IMG/VR virus record: IMGVR_UViG_3300020419_001248
Coordinates: 1-20,614 of that record
Direction: 5' to 3' (one strand)
DNA from: a virus
DNA length: 20,614 nucleotides
Made by a program: the position numbers and the translations under genes. Positions 15,904 to 20,614 of this stretch are shown in pieces. A model generated the notes under the pieces. The model worked only from the letters and a program-made list of their open reading frames with translations, searched no databases and had not been told where the DNA came from. Every line of letters starts with the position of its first letter. Position 1 is the stretch's first letter.

Positions 15904-16515
15904 ATGAAAGGTGATAAAAATTTTACATATTTATTTGGTAGTCCTATATGGATTTATCAAATTACATCTATTGATAAGAATATATTAAAAAATTATATTC
16001 TTGATTTAAGAAATAAAGATAACAATGGTCAAGTTCTTTCTAATAGTGGTGGAGGTTGGCATTCACACAATATACCTTTAGATACACCAGAGTTTAAATC
16101 TTTTTATTTTCTTATAACAGATGTAATGAATTCTTGTTTTTCTGAATTAAATGGTAAAACTGATAAATATAAAGTGGTCATAGAAGATTGTTGGGCAAAT
16201 GTAAATACAAAAGGTTCTTTTAACTGGCCTCATATACATACCGGATTTTTGTCAATGGTTTATTATGTAGAAGCAGATGAAGATACAGGAGATATTCAAT
16301 TTTTACACCCCTCTAAACTACAATCATTAAATTGGGATTTTGATATGTTTAACAATGAAAATATAACATCAACAGACGCAAGTTGGAAATTTAATCCTGT
16401 TACGAATAGATGTTTAATTTTTCCTAGCTGGTTAGAACATAAAGTAAATGCTAACAATACAAATAAAAAGAGAATTAGTATTTCGTTAAATACAAAGTTA
16501 GAAAAAATATTATGA
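15904..16515 (+). CDS. 2OG-oxygenase-like protein of the TIGR02466 type (HxH variant)
   Basis: 203 residues. The opening TYLFGSPIWIYQI and the centre (DCWANVNTKGSFNWPHIHTG, then FLSMVYYVEAD, GDIQFLHP) match TIGR02466-type putative 2OG-Fe(II) oxygenases of marine phages and bacteria, whose core reads roughly 'W.n....g..n..H.H....sgvyYv'. H110-x-H112 stands where most 2OG enzymes have HxD. Distal H179 is in FPSWLEHKVN and R190-x-S192 follows, giving the 2OG-binding RxS pair. Its last bases overlap the halogenase gene by ATGA, tying the two together in expression. A substrate shared with the halogenase is possible but only inferred from position. Confidence 0.7.
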   Translation: MKGDKNFTYLFGSPIWIYQITSIDKNILKNYILDLRNKDNNGQVLSNSGGGWHSHNIPLDTPEFKSFYFLITDVMNSCFSELNGKTDKYKVVIEDCWANVNTKGSFNWPHIHTGFLSMVYYVEADEDTGDIQFLHPSKLQSLNWDFDMFNNENITSTDASWKFNPVTNRCLIFPSWLEHKVNANNTNKKRISISLNTKLEKIL

Positions 16516-18092
16516 AAAATGTAAAAAGTATTATAATTTTAGGTGGTGGTAGTGCAGGTTGGATGACAGCCTCTACACTTATAAAAGAATTTCCTGACAA
16601 AGAAATTACCGTAATAGAAAGTCCTAATACTCCAATTATTGGTGTAGGTGAAAGTACAATTGGTGGTATAAAATATTGGACATCTTATCTAGGTATAGAT
16701 GATACTGAATTTTTTAAATATACAGACGCTACTTACAAATTAAGTATTAGATTTGAGGACTTTTATAAAAAAGGTGATGGTGGTTTTCATTATCCTTTTG
16801 GTAAATCAATTTATAATAGTGATGGTGGTTATAATGATTGGATATTAAAAAAACACATTTATCCAGAAACTCATAGGTCAGATTTTGCTGATTGTTTTTT
16901 TCCTCAAATGGCTTTAGTAAATAATAACAAACTTTTTGATAATGAGAAAAATGAATTACCTTTTAACTTTAGAGAAAATACAGCATATCATTTTGACGCA
17001 ACAAAATTTGGTTCTTTTTTAAAAGATAGATATTGTAAACCTAGAGGTGTAAAACATGTTGTTGATGATATAAAATCAGTAGAGGTTTCTAAAGATGGCA
17101 TACACTCGTTAGTTTCTGATAGTAATATGGGAGTTGGAAATAACAAATATAAAGCAGATTTATATTTTGATTGTACAGGTTTTAAATCATTATTATTAGG
17201 TAAATCATTACAAGAAGAATTTGAATCTTATTCAGATATGTTACCTAATAACTCAGCATGGGCAACTAGATTGCCTTATAATAATAAAAAAGAAGATATA
17301 AATTGTTATACAAATTGTACAGCCATTGAAAATGGTTGGGTGTGGCAAATACCTTTATGGTCTCGTTGGGGCACAGGTTATGTTTATTCAGATAAATTTG
17401 TAGATGATGAAACAGCTTTAAAAGAATTTAAAAATCATTTAGATAAAAAAGGCCAAGATTATAGTAACGCAGAGTTTAAGAAAATTAAAATGCGTGTTGG
17501 TATACATAAGAGATTATGGGTTAAAAATGTTGTAGGTATAGGTTTAGCGGCTGGGTTTATTGAACCTTTAGAAAGTAATGGTTTGTTTTCAGTACATGAA
17601 TTTTTAATGAGGTTTATTAGAAACGCACAGAGAGATATCATTACACAATGGGATAGAGATAATTTTACCTTTCAATGTAAAAAATTATTTAGAAATTTTG
17701 CAGAATTTGTTGCTATGCATTACGCAATGTCGAATAGAGATGATACAGAATATTGGAGAGCTAACGCTAATAAAGAATGGGAACCGGCTCTAGTAAATTT
17801 ATCTCCTTCATTTAAAGAAGGATTTTTAAATGCAGCCAATCAAAGAGATTGGCAAAGAAATTTTCCAGATGGTGGTTTACCTTGCATAGCGTTTGGCATG
17901 GAGTGGTATCCTTTAGACGCACCTACTATTAAATACCTTGATGGTAATAATGATGAACAATTTAAACAAAGGTATCACGATTCGGTTGTTAGTCTAAATA
18001 GTAGAAAAAATCAATGGGATTTAGTGGTAAAAGATAAACTAAGCTTTTATGATTATCACAAACAAAAATTTTATAATGATAGGAATGATTAA
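16512..18092 (+). CDS. Flavin-dependent tryptophan-halogenase-like protein
   Basis: Flavin-dependent halogenases use reduced FAD and oxygen to make hypohalous acid and install chlorine or bromine on an aromatic ring. Seen: the FAD-binding GGGSAGWM (11-18), the IGVGESTIGG loop, a lysine in ATYKLSIRF (K76) aligning with the catalytic Lys79 of PrnA, the halogenase signature W-x-W-x-I-P in NGWVWQIP (276-281), and AAGFIEPLESNGLF with E351 matching the catalytic glutamate (Glu346 of PrnA). The length, 526, equals that of PrnA-type enzymes (about 520-540). The key residues are all intact, so activity is plausible; it needs a flavin reductase that is not in the window. Free tryptophan, a peptide or another phenol/indole could be the substrate. 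ATGA overlap with the gene before, one-base TAATG overlap with the gene after. Confidence 0.9.
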   Translation: MKNVKSIIILGGGSAGWMTASTLIKEFPDKEITVIESPNTPIIGVGESTIGGIKYWTSYLGIDDTEFFKYTDATYKLSIRFEDFYKKGDGGFHYPFGKSIYNSDGGYNDWILKKHIYPETHRSDFADCFFPQMALVNNNKLFDNEKNELPFNFRENTAYHFDATKFGSFLKDRYCKPRGVKHVVDDIKSVEVSKDGIHSLVSDSNMGVGNNKYKADLYFDCTGFKSLLLGKSLQEEFESYSDMLPNNSAWATRLPYNNKKEDINCYTNCTAIENGWVWQIPLWSRWGTGYVYSDKFVDDETALKEFKNHLDKKGQDYSNAEFKKIKMRVGIHKRLWVKNVVGIGLAAGFIEPLESNGLFSVHEFLMRFIRNAQRDIITQWDRDNFTFQCKKLFRNFAEFVAMHYAMSNRDDTEYWRANANKEWEPALVNLSPSFKEGFLNAANQRDWQRNFPDGGLPCIAFGMEWYPLDAPTIKYLDGNNDEQFKQRYHDSVVSLNSRKNQWDLVVKDKLSFYDYHKQKFYNDRND

Positions 18093-18685
18093 TGATAAGT
18101 AATATAGAAAATTTTATAGGTGTATTTGATAATGTTTTTGATGAACAATATTGTAAATCAATAATAGACCATTTTGAAAAATTAAATAATTTTCATAAAA
18201 CTCAAAAAAGAGCTGACATTACTGGACATCCTGCTATTGAACAACAAAATGATGTTTATTATCCTATAGGTGAAAATGACTCTACTTTTATTAGTGCTAA
18301 TGATTCATTTTTATTAGAATTTAATTTAAAATTACAAGATTGCTATAAATTATATGCAAAAAAATATCCTATATTAGATGGTATGATGAAACATAGATTA
18401 AATTTAGATGTTAAATTACAAAAAACAATTCCAGGAGAAGGTTATCATGTGTGGCATTGTGAACATGATGGTGTACCATTTGGTAAAAGACTATTTTTAG
18501 TAATATTATATCTTAACGAAGTTTCTGGTGGTGAAACAGAATTTTTATACCAACATAAAAGAGTTGCACCTAAAACAGGTAGACTTATGATTTGTCCTTC
18601 AGGTTTTACGCATACACATAGAGGTAATCCTCCTTTAGATGGACTTAAATATATTTTAAATGGATGGATAGAGTTTATAGAATGA
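18092..18685 (+). CDS. Fe(II)/2OG oxygenase, prolyl-4-hydroxylase-like
   Basis: 197 residues. Opens IENFIGVFDNVFDEQYCKSI, a standard 2OG-enzyme N-terminal helix. The core reads GYHVWHCEHDG: H122-x-E124 is the likely metal pair (HxE in place of HxD), as in marine phage members with 'Y..WH.E'. Then LFLVILYLNEVSGGETEFLYQH, the usual strand with GGeT.F, PKTGRLMICPSGFTHTHRG with distal H174 or H176, and K186 in GLKYILNGW as the probable 2-oxoglutarate anchor. All landmarks are in order, so an active oxygenase is likely. Coupled to the halogenase upstream by a one-base overlap and to the next gene by ATGA. Confidence 0.8.
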   Translation: MISNIENFIGVFDNVFDEQYCKSIIDHFEKLNNFHKTQKRADITGHPAIEQQNDVYYPIGENDSTFISANDSFLLEFNLKLQDCYKLYAKKYPILDGMMKHRLNLDVKLQKTIPGEGYHVWHCEHDGVPFGKRLFLVILYLNEVSGGETEFLYQHKRVAPKTGRLMICPSGFTHTHRGNPPLDGLKYILNGWIEFIE

Positions 18686-19383
18686 AAAGAAAAATAGTAT
18701 ATTGGGCTCCTTGGTTTGTTCCACAAGAAGAACATCATTGGAACATGTTGTTCATAGAGCCTCAAAAATTGTTAACTAAAGTAGTCAAAGATGTATCATC
18801 TACAAGTGATGTAAGATTAAAAGCTATGATAAGATGTCCTGCTTTTTCTAGTATTGGTAAAAATACCTTCTTTGTTGAAAATCCTATGACTACTGAATTT
18901 GATATAGTAGATGGAGAAATTAAATACAAAGGAGATAATTTTTATTATTGTACATTATCAAAAGGCAAAAGCACATTTAAATATGGATTATCTTATATAT
19001 TTTTTTCTGAAGATGATTTAGAAATAATGATGACAGCTCCACACTTTTCTCAAACTGAACATACAAATTATGCTAAATTGGTACCTGGAAAATTCAATAT
19101 ATCAAAATGGTTTAGACCTGTAAATTTAGAAATGTTATTATATGATAATTATTTCAAAATGCCTGAACATGAACATATGGCTTATTTTCAATTTTTAACA
19201 GACGATAAAGTTGAATTAAAAAGATTTGAACTAAATGAAACTTTAAGAAAAATATCAGATACATGTTCTACCGTTAGTGATTGGTGGAGAAATGTTCCTT
19301 TAATTAATAGATATGATAGATTTTTAAAAACAAAAACTAATAGACTTGTAATGAAAGAAATAAAAAGACAATTGGTGGAATAA
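18682..19383 (+). CDS. Unknown protein of the oxygenase/halogenase operon
   Basis: 233 residues when started at the ATG of the ATGA overlap at 18682. An in-frame ATG at 18664 would add six residues inside the previous gene, but the coupled start fits the operon's habit. Begins KRKIVYWAPWFVPQEEHHWN and includes RCPAFSSIGKNTFFVEN, a long strand-rich middle (GLSYIFFSEDDLEIMMTAPH), and DNYFKMPEHEHMAYFQFLTD with a His/Glu cluster near residue 168. The C-terminus is a basic helix. Two Trp/Phe-rich segments suggest a beta-sandwich. Similar proteins sit beside oxygenases in marine T4-like phages as far as I recall, with no function known. I cannot name a family. Confidence 0.55.
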   Translation: MKRKIVYWAPWFVPQEEHHWNMLFIEPQKLLTKVVKDVSSTSDVRLKAMIRCPAFSSIGKNTFFVENPMTTEFDIVDGEIKYKGDNFYYCTLSKGKSTFKYGLSYIFFSEDDLEIMMTAPHFSQTEHTNYAKLVPGKFNISKWFRPVNLEMLLYDNYFKMPEHEHMAYFQFLTDDKVELKRFELNETLRKISDTCSTVSDWWRNVPLINRYDRFLKTKTNRLVMKEIKRQLVE

Positions 19384-19887
19384 ATGATAAAAATATACGA
19401 TAATAAAGTACCTTTTCATATTATGCACGATATACACGAATTTGTAATAAATTCAAGGTTTTATATTACGGGTTGGAAAGATAAAGATTATGTCAACAAA
19501 CACTCTATATATTCAGATTGGTCAATTGATGATTTAAAAAATGCTGGATTATATTCTTACCTAGAAGAAATACCATCTGTTGATTTTAGTAAATGGTATA
19601 AAACTATGGTAAATCTAAGCCACCCTAGTGACCATTACTACACACACACTCATGGAGAAAATGATTATGTTTTATTATATTATGTAAATTTAGAATGGCG
19701 TGATGAGTGGCATGGTGAAACTTTATTTTATGACCCTTTAAATTTACAAAAAATAGAGTTTGCTTCATCTTTTATACCAGGCAGAATATTACAATTTGAT
19801 GGCATACAACCTCATTCAATTAGACCACAATCAAGTGTTGGTCCTCAATATAGATTTACAATATCAAATTTTTTTAAGAAGAAATAA
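19384..19887 (+). CDS. Small 2OG-oxygenase-like protein (HxH variant)
   Basis: 167 residues, the smallest oxygenase-like protein here. Seen: VNLSHPSDHYYTHTHGEND with H88-x-H90, the strand YVLLYYVNLEW then EWHGETLFYDP, the distal H144 in FDGIQPHSIRP, and R157-x-T159 in QYRFTIS as the 2-oxoglutarate-binding pair. The HxH in place of HxD matches the other HxH protein at 15904-16515, so the two may share a subfamily, although their N-terminal parts differ. It starts directly after the previous stop, and heme oxygenase starts directly after its own stop. Iron binding with HxH is not certain. Confidence 0.65.
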   Translation: MIKIYDNKVPFHIMHDIHEFVINSRFYITGWKDKDYVNKHSIYSDWSIDDLKNAGLYSYLEEIPSVDFSKWYKTMVNLSHPSDHYYTHTHGENDYVLLYYVNLEWRDEWHGETLFYDPLNLQKIEFASSFIPGRILQFDGIQPHSIRPQSSVGPQYRFTISNFFKKK

Positions 19888-20472
19888 ATGTTAGACATAA
19901 AAGAATTAACCTGGGAACATCATAAAAATGCAGAAAGACAAGCGTTTGTAAAAATACTTATGTCTGGTCAAATAGATGAAAAACTATATGCTACTTTTTT
20001 ATACAATCAATTACAATGTTATTCTGTATTAGAGAAATACGGTTTACATAATTCTTTGTTTAGAGATACGCCTAATCTATTAAGAGGTGAACATATACAT
20101 TATGATTATCAAGCTTTATGGGGTGATATTGGTTCACCACCAGAAATAACTCAAAGCACAAAAGATTATGTAGCTCATATAGAAACAATACAAGATGAAG
20201 CTATGAAGTTATATGCTCATGTTTATGTTAGACACATGGGCGATTTGTCTGGCGGTCAAATGATAAAATCAAAAACACCAGGTCCTAATAGATATTATAT
20301 ATTTAAACATAATGAAGTTAGAGATTATAGACAAACGGTGAAAGAAACAATTAACACATATTTAAATGTATATGAACATTCGGTTGTTCCTGAAGCAAGA
20401 TATTGTTTTGAAAGTGCAACAAAATTATTTAAAGAAATGAAGGAGCTCCATGATTTGGGAAAGACTGATTAA
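19888..20472 (+). CDS. ho: Heme oxygenase, ferredoxin-dependent type
   Basis: Heme oxygenase cleaves heme to biliverdin, CO and iron, drawing electrons from ferredoxin in cyanobacterial and phage types. Seen: the proximal-helix phrase WEHHKNAERQAF, with H12 as the likely heme-iron ligand (aligned to H-x-x-A-E of known enzymes), and the distal-helix motif YVRHMGDLSGGQMI (113-126), with D119 at the place of the catalytic aspartate. The all-helical look and the EHIHYDYQALWG segment also fit. At 194 residues it is shorter than cyanobacterial HO1 (about 240) and has no membrane anchor. It overlaps the next gene, a probable bilin reductase that would use biliverdin, by 23 bases. Phage heme oxygenases of this kind are known from marine cyanophages and from ho/pcyX viral DNA. 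Confidence 0.9.
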   Translation: MLDIKELTWEHHKNAERQAFVKILMSGQIDEKLYATFLYNQLQCYSVLEKYGLHNSLFRDTPNLLRGEHIHYDYQALWGDIGSPPEITQSTKDYVAHIETIQDEAMKLYAHVYVRHMGDLSGGQMIKSKTPGPNRYYIFKHNEVRDYRQTVKETINTYLNVYEHSVVPEARYCFESATKLFKEMKELHDLGKTD

Positions 20473-20614
20473 GTGGGAACAAGATACAATACGATTACTC
20501 AATAAAGAATTGATGGAGTATGAAGAACCAGGTATGGAAAGATTTAATAAACCTGGTTGGACAAATAGAACATGGAAAAATGAGTTTATTAGAAGAGCTC
20601 ATGTAGATGTTGTT
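20450..20614 (+). CDS. Probable ferredoxin-dependent bilin reductase (PcyX/PebS-like), N-terminal part
   Basis: Open from an ATG inside the end of the heme oxygenase gene to the window edge: 55 codons, no stop. An AAGGAG ribosome site (20440-20445) lies four bases before ATG. The protein starts MIWERLIKWEQDTIRLLNKE and reaches PGWTNRTWKNEFIRRAHVDV; the 'NR.w....fR..H.ev' pattern aligns with the early strands of phycocyanobilin:ferredoxin oxidoreductase (PcyA: ENRCYQTPQFRKMHLEL). These enzymes reduce biliverdin to pink or blue bilins with ferredoxin electrons. The order heme oxygenase then bilin reductase matches ho/pcyX and ho/pebS cassettes of marine phages. The catalytic Asp/His part is beyond the window, so the exact enzyme cannot be set. 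Confidence 0.65.
   Translation, partial: MIWERLIKWEQDTIRLLNKELMEYEEPGMERFNKPGWTNRTWKNEFIRRAHVDVV

Noticed and set aside
18664-18684. Earlier ATG for the unknown 233-residue protein
   Set aside because: The ATG at 18682 overlaps the preceding stop as ATGA, the coupling used repeatedly in this operon; the earlier ATG lacks a ribosome site.
18445-18765. Minus-strand open frame of 106 codons
   Set aside because: It lies across two well-supported + strand genes and has no recognisable protein features.
1-20614. Avoidance of other palindromes such as CATG, GTAC, TCGA, CTAG, CCGG and GANTC
   Set aside because: Each of these was seen at least several times or clearly present, so the zero counts are specific to GATC and ACWGT.

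Overview
The window reads as an AT-rich piece of a T4-like marine myovirus, most plausibly one infecting SAR11 or another marine alphaproteobacterium, or possibly a picocyanobacterium. All genes are on the + strand and tightly packed, with ATGA or TAATG stop/start overlaps. Arg is mostly AGA and Leu mostly TTA. Four intergenic TATAAATA boxes match the late-promoter motif of T4-like phages. The middle holds tail or tail-fibre genes. No tRNA, integrase, IS element or CRISPR was seen, and no gap between genes exceeds about 50 bases.

Layout. (1) 16-4446 is an enzyme cassette: a short class-III aminotransferase, a minimal fold-type-I aminotransferase-like protein, an aspartyl/asparaginyl-hydroxylase-like protein, a GNAT-like protein, a small Fe(II)/2-oxoglutarate (2OG) oxygenase-like protein and a protein of unknown or weakly GNAT-like type. 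(2) 4466-14042 is the virion/adhesion block: small structural proteins, a 568-residue fibre, a small SAP/HeH-like basic protein, further small structural proteins, a 1171-residue fibre (five tandem aromatic/GD modules plus an interrupted beta-helix) and a 551-residue fibre with a glycine-rich C-terminal half. (3) 14091-20614 is a second enzyme operon behind a late promoter: five more 2OG-oxygenase-like proteins, a flavin-dependent tryptophan-halogenase-like protein, two unknown proteins, a heme oxygenase, and the first 55 codons of a probable ferredoxin-dependent bilin reductase (PcyX/PebS-like) cut by the window end.

How they may work together. Heme oxygenase opens heme to biliverdin and the overlapping downstream reductase would make a bilin from it, as in the ho/pcyX pairs known from marine viral DNA. 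The oxygenases (seven in all), the halogenase, the GNAT-like protein and the aminotransferases surround the fibre genes, and the downstream set shares the late-promoter type of the virion genes. One inference is that some of them modify virion or fibre proteins, or a phage-made small molecule. Nothing in the sequence proves the substrate.

The strongest unexplained signal is in the DNA itself. By manual scan the whole window contains no GATC and no ACAGT or ACTGT (ACWGT), although chance would give tens of each class. Synonymous codon choices change exactly where these words would otherwise form, in several reading frames. This points to selection against two short DNA words, for example by host restriction or another site-recognising system.
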